NCBI RefSeq assembly: GCF_013141715.1
Contig: NZ_WHOA01000147.1
Span: 1 to 64,000, forward strand
Source: Paenibacillus phytorum
Lineage (GTDB): Bacteria > Bacillota > Bacilli > Paenibacillales > NBRC-103111
DNA: 64,000 nucleotides
Direction: 5' to 3'
In this document: positions 52,890-62,101 of the stretch, in pieces
Layout: the number at the start of each line of letters is the position of its first letter
How positions within the stretch are numbered: position 1 is the first letter of the stretch
The notes under the pieces: generated by a model
Seen by the model: the letters and a program-made list of their open reading frames with translations, nothing else
Told to the model about the DNA's origin: nothing
The model's database searches: none
Position numbers and translations under genes: made by a program

Positions 52890-54536
52890 ATGAAAAAGAA
52901 AACAACGCTAATTTCTATGATTGCATTGGTTGTTCTGATGACGGCATGTTCAAGCAATAACGTAGGGACCAGCAAGGATGGCGGCGGGCAAGCAGCTAGT
53001 CCGAACGTTAAGGTGGACCCGTTTAAGATGCCGAATCCGATTGAAGTGACCACCTTCAAAAGCTTAAGCCCAGGCGCAAAATTACCTGCTGGTGATACAG
53101 TTGAAAGCAACCAATACATGAAATATATCTCACAAAAAACGAATATCAACTTTAAAATTTTATGGTATGCAGCTTCACAGGACTATGAGCAAAAGATGAA
53201 ACTGGCCATCGCGAGCAACGATCTACCTGACGTTATGCTTGTAAACGAGCAAATCTTTCTTTCCCTCGCCGAAGCCGGACAAATTGAGGATTTAAGCAAA
53301 GTGTATGAGAAATATGCTTCCCCATTAGCAAAGGAATTGTATGCATCAACGAACAACAAAGCGATTGAGAAAGCAACCTATAAAGGTAAATTGATGGGTA
53401 TTCCAAATATTAGCGTACAAGCGGATGCTGCAAGTATGGCGTGGGTACGCAAGGACTGGATGGATAAATTGGGACTGCAGCCGCCTAAGTCGATTGACGA
53501 TGTTGCTGCAATCGCCAAAGCTTTCGTAGAGAAAGATCCAGACGGTAGTGGCAAAGCGGATACAATTGGAATTGCCGGTTTCGAGAAAGCATTAACGGTA
53601 AGCGGTAAAGCGCAACGTGGTGACTTCAAAGGTATTTTCCAAGCGTTCGGCGCTTATCCTTCCAACTGGATCAAGGATAGCTCCGGCAAGGTCGTTTACG
53701 CTTCGATACTTCCTGAAACGAAGCAAGCACTCGGCAAGCTGCGCGACATGTATGCAGCAGGTGCCATTGATAAGGAATTTGCTTTGCGCAAAGATCCGAA
53801 CGAGAACATCGTATCCGGCAAAGCGGGTATGTTCTTTGGACCCTGGTGGTCCGGCGGGTTGGCTGCTGATGCTATGAAGCTCAATCCGAAGGCTGATTTC
53901 GTGCCTTATTTGATCCCTGATGCCAAAGGGACTGTGAACACGATGATGGTGCCGGTAAGCACACAGTTTATTGTGGTGAAGAAAGGGATGAAAAATCCTG
54001 AAGCGGCTATGATTTACGCGAACACGTTTATCAATGCTCAGCGTAAAGTAGATCCAGACGCTCTGAACCTAGACTTCACGGTAAGCGCAGAGTACTGGCC
54101 GATCGGAAATTCCACCTACGATTATGCGGATGCTGTGGAGAGAAAGTCCGATACATTGAAAAAGGCGATGGGCGGACAGATCAAGCCTGAAGAGCTGAAT
54201 CCGGAAATGAAAGAAATGTTTGCGAAGGCAACACGCGACAAAGCCAATCCGAAAGCAGATCTGAAAGATTGGTCAGGGTATTTCGGATACACCGTTCCAG
54301 CAGATTTGCTGAAGCAAAATATGAATAAGGTGTACAGCGAATTTACGGCGAATACGAAAACGATGGAAAGAAAATGGGTTAATCTGCAAAAGTTAGAGAA
54401 TGAAACTTTCTTCGGCATCGTAATGGGTGAGAAACCCCTTGATTCGTTTGATAAGTTCGTTACCGATTGGAAAGCACAAGGCGGCGACGAAATCACGAAA
54501 GAAGTAACGGATGAAATCAGCAAGTCCAAAAAGTAA
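52890..54536 (+). CDS. ABC transporter substrate-binding lipoprotein (LipO type)
   Basis: A lipoprotein of about 548 residues of family 1 extracellular solute-binding proteins. The signal peptide ends with LMTAC, lipidated Cys20, followed by a serine/asparagine-rich linker. Mature features include ASNDLPDVMLVNEQ and a DPDGSGKADTIG calcium-like loop typical of oligosaccharide binders in Paenibacillus. ATG 52890 lies after AGGAGGGG. It works with the two permeases that follow. No ATPase is in the cluster, so a shared MsmX-type ATPase is presumed. Confidence 0.88.
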   Translation: MKKKTTLISMIALVVLMTACSSNNVGTSKDGGGQAASPNVKVDPFKMPNPIEVTTFKSLSPGAKLPAGDTVESNQYMKYISQKTNINFKILWYAASQDYEQKMKLAIASNDLPDVMLVNEQIFLSLAEAGQIEDLSKVYEKYASPLAKELYASTNNKAIEKATYKGKLMGIPNISVQADAASMAWVRKDWMDKLGLQPPKSIDDVAAIAKAFVEKDPDGSGKADTIGIAGFEKALTVSGKAQRGDFKGIFQAFGAYPSNWIKDSSGKVVYASILPETKQALGKLRDMYAAGAIDKEFALRKDPNENIVSGKAGMFFGPWWSGGLAADAMKLNPKADFVPYLIPDAKGTVNTMMVPVSTQFIVVKKGMKNPEAAMIYANTFINAQRKVDPDALNLDFTVSAEYWPIGNSTYDYADAVERKSDTLKKAMGGQIKPEELNPEMKEMFAKATRDKANPKADLKDWSGYFGYTVPADLLKQNMNKVYSEFTANTKTMERKWVNLQKLENETFFGIVMGEKPLDSFDKFVTDWKAQGGDEITKEVTDEISKSKK

Positions 54537-54544
54537 CGTGTAAT

Positions 54545-54587
54545 GAAAAGAGCGCATCACCTAACCGAATGGTGGTGCGCTTTTTCT
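54545..54587 (+). terminator. Hairpin terminator between binding protein and permeases
   Basis: AAAGAGCGCA...CACC pairs with GGTG...TGCGCTTT, followed by T residues. It lies within the operon and probably lowers permease expression relative to the binding protein. Confidence 0.8.
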
Positions 54588-54627
54588 ACCATAAAAATGG
54601 ATAAGTTTGAACAGAGGTGTATCACTT

Positions 54628-55518
54628 ATGAACATAAAATCGTTTTATAAGCACTACCATTTGATGCTCCTGCCGGGTATCGTGCTTCTCATTATTTTTC
54701 ATCTCGTACCGATGTTTGGAATCGCGATTGCGTTCCAAGATTTCAAGATCGGATTGGGAATATGGGACTCCCCCTGGATCGGCTTCGAAAATTTTACGTA
54801 CATGTTTCAACTGAGAGACAGTAAAGTGATTTTCTTTAATACGGTATTTATTGCCGTGTGTAAAATTATCGCGCACCTTATCATTCCGCTTACATTTGCC
54901 ATTTTGCTCAATGAAATTAGATTCAGGATCTTCAAAAGATGGGTGCAGACGGTTGTGTACCTGCCTCATTTTATTTCATGGGTTATCTTGGCTGGTGTTG
55001 TGATGGATATGTTGTCGTTAGACGGTATTATCAACCATATGTTGAAAGCGTTAGGTTTCGAGCCGATTATGTTTATGGCCAAAAACAGCTTGTTTCCAGG
55101 CATTGTCGTTAGTACAGACATTTGGAAAGAGTTCGGATTTGCTGCCATTATTTATTTAGCTGCACTAGCTGGCATTAACCCGTCCCTCTATGAAGCGGCC
55201 GAAATGGACGGAGCTAATAGATTGAAACAGTTGTATTATATTACGCTGCCGAGCTTGGTTCCTACTGTCGTTTTGCTGGCTACTTTGAGCATAGGCAATA
55301 TTTTGAATGCAGGTTTTGATCAAATTTTCAATTTGTATAATCCCCTTGTCTACGAGTCAGGAGATATTATCGATACGTATGTGTACCGGGTAGGACTTGT
55401 ACAGGCTCAATATGGCTTAGCTACAGCCGTCGGTTTGTTGAAGTCAGCAATCGGATTCATTCTCATCTTTATTTCTTACAGAGTTGCCTATACGTACGCG
55501 AATTACAGAATTTTCTAA
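54628..55518 (+). CDS. ABC sugar-type permease (LplB-like)
   Basis: A permease of about 296 residues of the MalF/LplB class with six membrane helices. The ATPase-coupling EAA loop is YEAAEMDGANRLKQLYYITLP in part, near residue 190. ATG 54628 follows an AGAGGTG box; the TTG upstream at 54607 is not needed. It pairs with the next permease. Confidence 0.9.
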   Translation: MNIKSFYKHYHLMLLPGIVLLIIFHLVPMFGIAIAFQDFKIGLGIWDSPWIGFENFTYMFQLRDSKVIFFNTVFIAVCKIIAHLIIPLTFAILLNEIRFRIFKRWVQTVVYLPHFISWVILAGVVMDMLSLDGIINHMLKALGFEPIMFMAKNSLFPGIVVSTDIWKEFGFAAIIYLAALAGINPSLYEAAEMDGANRLKQLYYITLPSLVPTVVLLATLSIGNILNAGFDQIFNLYNPLVYESGDIIDTYVYRVGLVQAQYGLATAVGLLKSAIGFILIFISYRVAYTYANYRIF

Positions 55519-55536
55519 TGAAGCAGGTGAATGCCA

Positions 55537-56421
55537 GTGGTACGTAATAAGACGATTTCGGCTCGTATAACCGAAGCAGCTCTAATCCTAGTGATGCTAG
55601 TCATTTCAGCCATGTCGCTCGCGCCTGTTGTGCACGTGTTCTCCGTCTCGTTTAGCGACAACGCGGCAGCGGCTGGGGGATTCGTTAAGTTTTGGCCGGT
55701 TGGCTTTTCTTTGGAATCGTATCGTAAAATTTTGGAAGAACCGCATTTTTTCAATGCGTTCTTAGTTTCCGTCAAACGGGTTTTGCTGGGCGGGGGAATC
55801 AATTTCGTATTGACCGTTATGATGGCGTACCCGTTGTCGAGAAGCAGCAAGGAATTCCCATACCGGAACGTGTATATGTGGTTCATGCTGTTTACGATGC
55901 TGTTCAGTGGCGGGATTATTCCGTTATATTTGACCGTCAAATCATTAGGGATGTTTAACTCCATCTGGGCGCTGGTACTGCCGGGTGCGGTGCCGGTTTT
56001 TAACGTTATTTTGTTAATGAACTTCTTCCGGAACCTGCCGAAGGAGCTAAGCGATGCGGGTTACATGGACGGTGCGGGACCTTGGTATATGATGGTCAAA
56101 GTCTATTTGCCGCTTTCGCTGCCAGCGATGGCTACGGTCACTTTATTCAGTATTGTCGGTCACTGGAATTCGTTCTTTGACGGTATGATCTTTATGCGCA
56201 GTGCGGAAAATTATCCGCTGCAAACGTATATTCAGCAGCTCGTCGTCAACCAGAACGTGTTGGAACTTGATTCGACTAAGCTTGAGTTACTGATGAAAGT
56301 ATCGGATAAGACACTCAACGCTGCCAAAATCGTGGTTTCAATGGTGCCGATTCTTATCGTTTATCCGTTTCTGCAAAAGTATTTTATACATGGCATTATG
56401 CTTGGTTCGGTAAAAGAATAG
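55537..56421 (+). CDS. ABC sugar-type permease (LplC/YtcP-like)
   Basis: A permease of about 294 residues of the MalG/AraQ class with six helices and the coupling loop DAGYMDGAGPWYMMVKVYLPLS near residue 180 (positions approximate). GTG 55537 lies 6 bp after AGGTGA and is preferred to ATG 55531, which abuts the box. It completes the importer and is followed by two phosphoesterase-type genes in the same direction. Confidence 0.9.
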   Translation: MVRNKTISARITEAALILVMLVISAMSLAPVVHVFSVSFSDNAAAAGGFVKFWPVGFSLESYRKILEEPHFFNAFLVSVKRVLLGGGINFVLTVMMAYPLSRSSKEFPYRNVYMWFMLFTMLFSGGIIPLYLTVKSLGMFNSIWALVLPGAVPVFNVILLMNFFRNLPKELSDAGYMDGAGPWYMMVKVYLPLSLPAMATVTLFSIVGHWNSFFDGMIFMRSAENYPLQTYIQQLVVNQNVLELDSTKLELLMKVSDKTLNAAKIVVSMVPILIVYPFLQKYFIHGIMLGSVKE

Positions 56422-56442
56422 ATAAAAAGAGGTGCATATCCG

Positions 56443-57237
56443 ATGGAGTGGAAGGTCATGACTTTCAATTTACGTTACAATGAGCCGAAGGATGGGGACA
56501 ACGCATGGCCCCATCGTGTGAGGCGCGTTTCCCGTACAATCCAAGAGCACGACCCTATTCTAGTTGGCACGCAGGAAGGCTATTATGATATGCTAACCGA
56601 GCTTCACGGGGAGCTGGATGCGTACAATTGGATCGGCATGGGCCGATTTGGTGAACACGAAAATGAGCATTGCGCTATTTTTTATAAGAAGGCTGAGCTT
56701 GAGGTGCTGGAGGGAGGTCATTTCTGGCTTTCGGAAACACCTGAAGTAACGGCATCCAAAAGCTGGGACAGCATGTTCCCTAGAATGTGCACGTGGGTTC
56801 GATTCTTGGACAAACACACTCAGAAAGCATTTATCGTGTATAACACCCATTTGGATCATCACAGTCAAGAAGCTAGAGAAACTGGCGTTAAAGTGATTTG
56901 GGATTATATTCGTTCGCATAAGTCCGAGCTTTCTTTACCCGTTATTTTAATGGGGGACATGAACAGTCATCCGAGCTATCCGCCTATCCGTTATTTGAGG
57001 GGGGAATACGGGGACGAAGGTCCGAAAGGGTGGCTAAAAGACGCTTATACCGTTATAGAAGGAAATGTGGGCCGAACTGCACACGACTTCAAAGGTGGAG
57101 CAGACGAGGCGCCAATTGATTATATTTTCGTATCTCCCGAGGTGGAACTGCTGGAAACGATTGTCGATAGAAGGCAGGTTGAAGGGGGCTACCCATCGGA
57201 TCATTATCCGATTATTGCTTCTTTGCGTTTGTCTTAA
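56443..57237 (+). CDS. Endonuclease/exonuclease/phosphatase family hydrolase
   Basis: A 264-residue cytosolic protein of the EEP superfamily. Metal and catalytic residues are visible in VMTFNLRYNEP, VGTQEGYYDML, NTHLDHHSQEAR, VILMGDMNSHPS and the terminal YPSDHYPIIASL. No signal peptide. Relatives act on nucleic acids, phosphoinositides or sphingomyelin. Next to a sugar-type ABC importer and a PHP phosphoesterase, a small phosphodiester or phosphosugar substrate is more likely than DNA, but this is inference. Confidence 0.85.
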   Translation: MEWKVMTFNLRYNEPKDGDNAWPHRVRRVSRTIQEHDPILVGTQEGYYDMLTELHGELDAYNWIGMGRFGEHENEHCAIFYKKAELEVLEGGHFWLSETPEVTASKSWDSMFPRMCTWVRFLDKHTQKAFIVYNTHLDHHSQEARETGVKVIWDYIRSHKSELSLPVILMGDMNSHPSYPPIRYLRGEYGDEGPKGWLKDAYTVIEGNVGRTAHDFKGGADEAPIDYIFVSPEVELLETIVDRRQVEGGYPSDHYPIIASLRLS

Positions 57238-57264
57238 AACGGAGCAGATCAAGGAGAGCGACAG

Positions 57265-58545
57265 ATGAAACATGTGGAAAGAATACGTTCAGTTACAACA
57301 ATTACGAGAAGAATTGCTCATTCGGAGCAAAGCACTTATATCGAAGTACCTTTTGAAATGCCCAAGCATGCTGAGGAAATTGTAGTCAATTACGTGATCG
57401 AATCACACGGTGAACAGAAGGCCGTGATCGACTTGGGCCTGAGGGACACCGCCAGAGTAAGAGGCTGGAGCGGAGGAGCGCGCAAAGCATTTCGACTCGG
57501 ACAGGAACAATCAACTCCCGGCTATTTATCGGGTGATTTAACACCGGGAAACTGGGCGGTTCTGCATAACGCCTACAAAGTTCCGAGCGAAGGTTGTTCC
57601 GTAACCGTGACTATCGAATTTCTTTATAAGATACCTCGCTGGCTGAAAGGCGATCTACATACGCACAGCGTGAACAGCGACGGCACTTTTACGCTGGAAG
57701 AGAATGCGGCTAGGATGGAAGAACTCGGCTGTGATTTCATCGCCATGACGGATCACAATACGGTCAGCCAGAACATGACCTATCCGCGCCATACAAGCGT
57801 TGTCATGATACCGGGAATGGAGTTTACAACGAATTTCGGACACAGCAATTTCTTGGGTGTTACCGATCCGATCCGTGATTTTCGGGTGAAGGGTCAAGAA
57901 GACGTCAATGCCAAGATTGCCGAAGCCCGCGCTAATGGAGCCAAAATCGTGATCAATCATCCGCACTGCGAGTATTGCCCGTGGGAATGGGATTTCAATG
58001 TAGATCACGACTGGGTAGAAGTATGGAATGGCCCCTTTACGGAGCGGAATGTTCGGGCTCTGAATTGGTGGCATAGTCAACTTGTCTCCGGCAGAAGGCT
58101 TGTTGCTGTTGGCGGCAGCGATACCCATCGTCCGGATCCATACGTCAAGCATGCGATGCCATGTACATGGGTGTACGCTTCTGAGAAAACCGTTGACGGC
58201 ATTTTGAGCGCCATTGGGCTGGGTCATGTGGTGATTACTTATGCGCCAAACGGGCCTTTTGTGGAGCTGAACTGCGGCTCTTATCGGGTTGGAGACATCG
58301 TTCCAGCAGGAGAGCGGAGCAGAGAAGTGTATTTGCAAGCCGAGGATTTGATGGCCGGAGATATGATCAAACTGTTCAGCAACATCAGATTGGAAAAGGA
58401 AGTACTCGTGTCCTCAGACGGGGTGCTTTCCATCCATTTTGACGCAGAGGGAACAACGTTTGTACGCGCCGAAGTATGGCGGCATTTCGATGAGGTCAAC
58501 ATGACGCTTATGGCTGCGTTAACGAACCCGATTTATTTTGACTAG
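57265..58545 (+). CDS. PHP-domain hydrolase, CehA/McbA type
   Basis: A 426-residue protein with an N-terminal beta-rich region of about 125 residues, then a PHP domain. Metal motifs are GDLHTHSVNSDGT, AMTDHNTVSQ, INHPHCEYCPWEWDF and VGGSDTHRP. The last 100 residues are another beta-type region. No signal peptide. CehA-type PHP proteins act on phosphoesters or carbamate-type substrates; the precise one cannot be told. It is in line with the EEP hydrolase, 27 bp downstream, and followed by a terminator. Confidence 0.85.
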   Translation: MKHVERIRSVTTITRRIAHSEQSTYIEVPFEMPKHAEEIVVNYVIESHGEQKAVIDLGLRDTARVRGWSGGARKAFRLGQEQSTPGYLSGDLTPGNWAVLHNAYKVPSEGCSVTVTIEFLYKIPRWLKGDLHTHSVNSDGTFTLEENAARMEELGCDFIAMTDHNTVSQNMTYPRHTSVVMIPGMEFTTNFGHSNFLGVTDPIRDFRVKGQEDVNAKIAEARANGAKIVINHPHCEYCPWEWDFNVDHDWVEVWNGPFTERNVRALNWWHSQLVSGRRLVAVGGSDTHRPDPYVKHAMPCTWVYASEKTVDGILSAIGLGHVVITYAPNGPFVELNCGSYRVGDIVPAGERSREVYLQAEDLMAGDMIKLFSNIRLEKEVLVSSDGVLSIHFDAEGTTFVRAEVWRHFDEVNMTLMAALTNPIYFD

Positions 58546-58562
58546 TAAATAGTTTGATAGCA

Positions 58563-58601
58563 GAAACACAACCTTTTGCATGTTAAAAGGCTGTGTTTTT
58601 T
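58563..58601 (+). terminator. Terminator of the ABC-phosphoesterase operon
   Basis: AACACA...CCTTTT pairs with AAAAGG...TGTGTT, followed by T residues. Confidence 0.85.
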
Positions 58602-58758
58602 ATTTTTACCACGATAAATAAACATCTAAATAAGGTCAATTAGCATGGAATGACCTTAACAATAAATTCACTAAAATAATGTCGAAAATTAGAGGTGTTT
58701 GTCGAAAAAATATGGAATTTCTAGTGATCATCTATAATCAAAGAAATAAGTGGGGGCG

Positions 58759-60816
58759 ATGAAGATAATGAAGCTAAAAAGTATTCAAAGTAAATTTATG
58801 CTGCTGCTTGTTCCTCTAATTGTTGTTACTCTGTTTGGCATCGTCGCGTTCGCATACGTTAAAAGCAAAGGGTTGATTAATAACGAGATTGGGCTCAAAA
58901 TGCAGCAACAGCTAGAAAGTGTGACCAGCAGCATTAATGGAAAGCTTGTTGTGCATCGTAAAGTGGGAGAAGTGCTGGCCAGAACGGTGGAGTTTGCGCC
59001 TAACCAGTTGACTTTGGACAACTATAATAAAATATTAACTAGTGATTTGGCTACGAGTGAAGACACATTTGGTTTAGGAATTTTCTTTGAACCGTTCAAG
59101 TACAATGCCAAAACGAAATATTTTTCGTCTTACGCGTTCCGAGAAGGGGATAAAATTAACTTAACGCAAGACTATAACGCAGCCGATTACGATTATCCGC
59201 ACTGGGATTGGTACAAAGTGGCTCAGGACACCAAGCAATCGGTTGCGTACTCGGATCCTTACTATGATGAACCGACGAAAGTCACCATGGTGACGGCGAG
59301 CGTGCCAGTCTATGATCAAAAGAAGCAATTTCTCGCTGTTGTCACCGGCGATTTTAACCTAGCTCGCTTGCAAAAGCTTGTTGAAGAAACGAAGGTAGGC
59401 CGCACAGGCTGGGCGTTCATGGTCGATGCCAAAGGGAACTATCTAGCTCTGCCGGATAAGTCCAAGGTAATGAAGGTCAGTATGAATAAGGACCCGAACC
59501 CGTCGATAAGTGCGCTGGCGCCAACGCTGCTTTCGCAGCCAAATGGCGAGTCAACCATTACAGATGACATGGGAACTAACCGTATATATTATCAAAAGAT
59601 ACCGGAAACGGGCTGGACAATTGCCCTCGTTATGCCAGAGAAAGAGCTGCTCGAGCCTGTGAACAAGCTTGTCGTTTCTTTGGGCATAGGCGGCCTGATC
59701 GCGCTGGTCATTATGGTGCTTGTGATTATTTTATTCAGTCGATACCTTATTAACCTAATACGAAAAGCCAAAGCGATGGCAGGTCGCATTGCGGAAGGTG
59801 ATTTAACGCAGCATATGGAAGTCAAAACAAGTGACGAGCTAGGACAAATGGGGCATTCCTTCAATGAAATGATTCAGAGGCTTCGTACGATGCTTGGATC
59901 GATTTCGATGCACACGCACACCGTGGCTTCTATGTCCGAGCAATTATCGGCTAGCGCAGAGGAAACTTCGAGAGCGACGGAGCAGATTGCAGATTGCATC
60001 CAACAGGTAGCCTCAAGCGCCGATGAGCAAAGTCACATGAATGATACGTCGAAAAAGACAGTTACCGATATCGCCAAGCGGCTTGTATCGATTGTGGACG
60101 GCGTTAAGAAGGTAAATGATTCAACAGAAAAAACAGCCGAGACAGCTGAAAAAGGGAACAGAGCCGTAGGCGAGGTAACGGAGCAAATGAAGCTCATTCA
60201 CCGCAACATGGAGCAATCGTCCATGATTGTAGATGAGCTCAGCGGGAAATCGCTGCAAATCGGGGAAATGATCACGTTGATTACATCTTTATCCAGTCAG
60301 ACGAACTTGTTGGCGCTCAATGCCTCGATTGAAGCAGCACGAGCTGGCGAGCAAGGTAAGGGCTTCGCCGTCGTTGCGACCGAAGTTCGCAAGCTGGCAG
60401 AACAATCCGCGACAGCAGCGGACCGTATTCGCAGTTTAATCGGTGACATCCAATCTGAAATTAACAGTGCGGTAGATTCCATGAATAAGGGTACCCAAGC
60501 GGTCAATGATGGAACCTTAATGAGCGAAAGTGCGAAGGCGGCATTTCTGGCTATTCTCCAAGCGGTGGAGGATGTTTTTGGACATGTGAAAGAAGTGTCT
60601 CAATCGGCTATCTTCATTCAATCCGACTCGAAACATATGGTTGAGGTTGTCGAGCAAATTTGTGCCATTTCCAGTCAATCGCTAGAGAGCACACACAGCA
60701 TAGCCGCAGCAGCAGAGCAGCAGCTTGCTTCCATGGAAGAAGTTAGCGCAGCATCTCAATCATTGTCCAAAATGGCTGACGAGCTCCAAGAGGTCGTCAA
60801 AGTATTTAAGGTATAA
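58759..60816 (+). CDS. Methyl-accepting chemotaxis protein
   Basis: A transducer of about 685 residues. A first membrane helix (about residues 10-30), an extracellular dCache-type sensor (about 35-300, with YPHWDWYKVAQDTK and GRTGWAFMVDAKGNY), a second helix, a HAMP domain (RIAEGDLTQHMEV) and a long cytoplasmic signalling coiled coil follow. The hairpin tip contains TNLLALNASIEAARAGEQGK and VVATEVRKLAEQS. ATG 58759 or 58768 may start it. The ligand is unknown. Confidence 0.92.
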   Translation: MKIMKLKSIQSKFMLLLVPLIVVTLFGIVAFAYVKSKGLINNEIGLKMQQQLESVTSSINGKLVVHRKVGEVLARTVEFAPNQLTLDNYNKILTSDLATSEDTFGLGIFFEPFKYNAKTKYFSSYAFREGDKINLTQDYNAADYDYPHWDWYKVAQDTKQSVAYSDPYYDEPTKVTMVTASVPVYDQKKQFLAVVTGDFNLARLQKLVEETKVGRTGWAFMVDAKGNYLALPDKSKVMKVSMNKDPNPSISALAPTLLSQPNGESTITDDMGTNRIYYQKIPETGWTIALVMPEKELLEPVNKLVVSLGIGGLIALVIMVLVIILFSRYLINLIRKAKAMAGRIAEGDLTQHMEVKTSDELGQMGHSFNEMIQRLRTMLGSISMHTHTVASMSEQLSASAEETSRATEQIADCIQQVASSADEQSHMNDTSKKTVTDIAKRLVSIVDGVKKVNDSTEKTAETAEKGNRAVGEVTEQMKLIHRNMEQSSMIVDELSGKSLQIGEMITLITSLSSQTNLLALNASIEAARAGEQGKGFAVVATEVRKLAEQSATAADRIRSLIGDIQSEINSAVDSMNKGTQAVNDGTLMSESAKAAFLAILQAVEDVFGHVKEVSQSAIFIQSDSKHMVEVVEQICAISSQSLESTHSIAAAAEQQLASMEEVSAASQSLSKMADELQEVVKVFKV

Positions 60817-60836
60817 TAAGTATCGACAGTCCGAAG

Positions 60837-60965
60837 TTATTTGTCATCGGTGCCCCTGATATACTTGTCCTTGTTTTTGTACACATACCAAAAGGCAACG
60901 AGTACACCAACGATTAAAGCAATCGATAACCAGTGGTGAGAAATGAAGCTCCAGAGGGTATTCAT
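60837..60965 (-). CDS. Small single-pass membrane protein, 42 residues
   Basis: A short open frame with a very strong GAGGAGG box 8 bp before its ATG. The peptide begins MNTLWSFISHHWLS, has one hydrophobic helix (IALIVGVLVAFWYVY) and a charged tail ending in KYIRGTDDK. It lies convergent to the chemoreceptor and divergent from the amidase gene. No family is recognised. The ribosome site, helix and basic-tail topology suggest a real gene. Confidence 0.7.
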   Translation of the reverse strand: MNTLWSFISHHWLSIALIVGVLVAFWYVYKNKDKYIRGTDDK

Positions 60966-61062
60966 GTGAGTACCTCCTCTAATTTTTTAGATTAAGGATA
61001 GTTTTGGCAGGAGATGTTGGTTTCATGCATCGGGCAAGCAACAACATGAAAGGCGGAGAACC

Positions 61063-61980
61063 GTGAAGGTAACAAAAAACCGAAAGCCGTGGATGGCTTT
61101 CATGAGTGTTGTTGTATGGATGGTCTGTGTTCTGGTCGCGGTTGGTTGTACATCGCAAGTATTGGATAGACCGGCTATACCGCAGGAATCGCCCATTGTA
61201 AGCAAGGAAACGCCCATTGTAAGCAAGGAAACGCCCGCGGTCACGAGTAGTGCGACCATGCAGCCGGTAGCGGAAAGTCCTGCCGCTGAGTCTAAAACAA
61301 AGCCTACAGCAGAGCCCGCGGCTTCCAAAACCGCTGCCATACCTAAACAAGGAAGGCTCGTCATGCTGGATCCCGGACATCAGCGTCATGGGAATAATGC
61401 TCCTGAGTCAGTAGGTCCGGATACGCGGGAAACTAAACCAAAGGTCAGCTCTGGCACGGTCGGCGTACGAACCAAAAAACCGGAGTATGTGCTCAATCTG
61501 GAAGTTTCACAGCTGATCAAGGACGAGCTGGTCCGCCGCGGCATAGAAGTTGCGATGACCCGCGAGTCGCATGAGGTCGATATTAGCAACAAGCAGCGCG
61601 CGGATATGGCGAATGAAGCAGGAGCAGCGCTGGCTGTGCGCATTCATGCGGATGGCGATAGTTCACCGAAGACCAAAGGGTTTTCGGTGTTGTATCCGTC
61701 GGCTAGCTCAGCAGCGGTGAAGCCCATCTCAGCAGAAAGCCATGAAGCAGCTAGCTTTATTCTAAAGCATTTGAAATCTGCAACGGACACGGCTGGAAGA
61801 GGACTATCAGCACGCAGCGACTTATCAGGCTTCAATTGGTCCAAAGTGCCGGTTGTGCTGGTCGAGCTTGGCTTCATGACCAATCCGGAAGAAGATGAGC
61901 TGATGTCCGAAGCGGAATATCAGAAGAAGCTGGCCCTAGGTATCGCAGACGGGATTGAGCAGTTTTTGAAAAGCCGATGA
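61063..61980 (+). CDS. N-acetylmuramoyl-L-alanine amidase, probable lipoprotein
   Basis: A 305-residue cell-wall amidase of the Amidase_3 family. The N-terminal signal ends at AVGC (Cys29), a plausible lipobox. A Pro/Ser/Thr/Lys-rich linker (about 30-95) contains a doubled SKETPIV unit from a 21 bp DNA duplication. Zinc ligands are His106 (LDPGHQRHG), Glu141 and His195 (RIHADGD); the catalytic Glu is Glu268 (VLVELGFMTNPEED). It cleaves the bond between muramic acid and the stem peptide. Confidence 0.92.
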   Translation: MKVTKNRKPWMAFMSVVVWMVCVLVAVGCTSQVLDRPAIPQESPIVSKETPIVSKETPAVTSSATMQPVAESPAAESKTKPTAEPAASKTAAIPKQGRLVMLDPGHQRHGNNAPESVGPDTRETKPKVSSGTVGVRTKKPEYVLNLEVSQLIKDELVRRGIEVAMTRESHEVDISNKQRADMANEAGAALAVRIHADGDSSPKTKGFSVLYPSASSAAVKPISAESHEAASFILKHLKSATDTAGRGLSARSDLSGFNWSKVPVVLVELGFMTNPEEDELMSEAEYQKKLALGIADGIEQFLKSR

Positions 61981-62101
61981 GCTAGAGAATAGGTTAATAT
62001 TGAAGCCGCCCCAATCGAGGGCGGTTTTATTTGCGCCCAAAGGCGTATAATGTATAGTATATTGGTAAAAAGTTACCATTTAGGAAGAAGGGGGATCTGC
62101 C

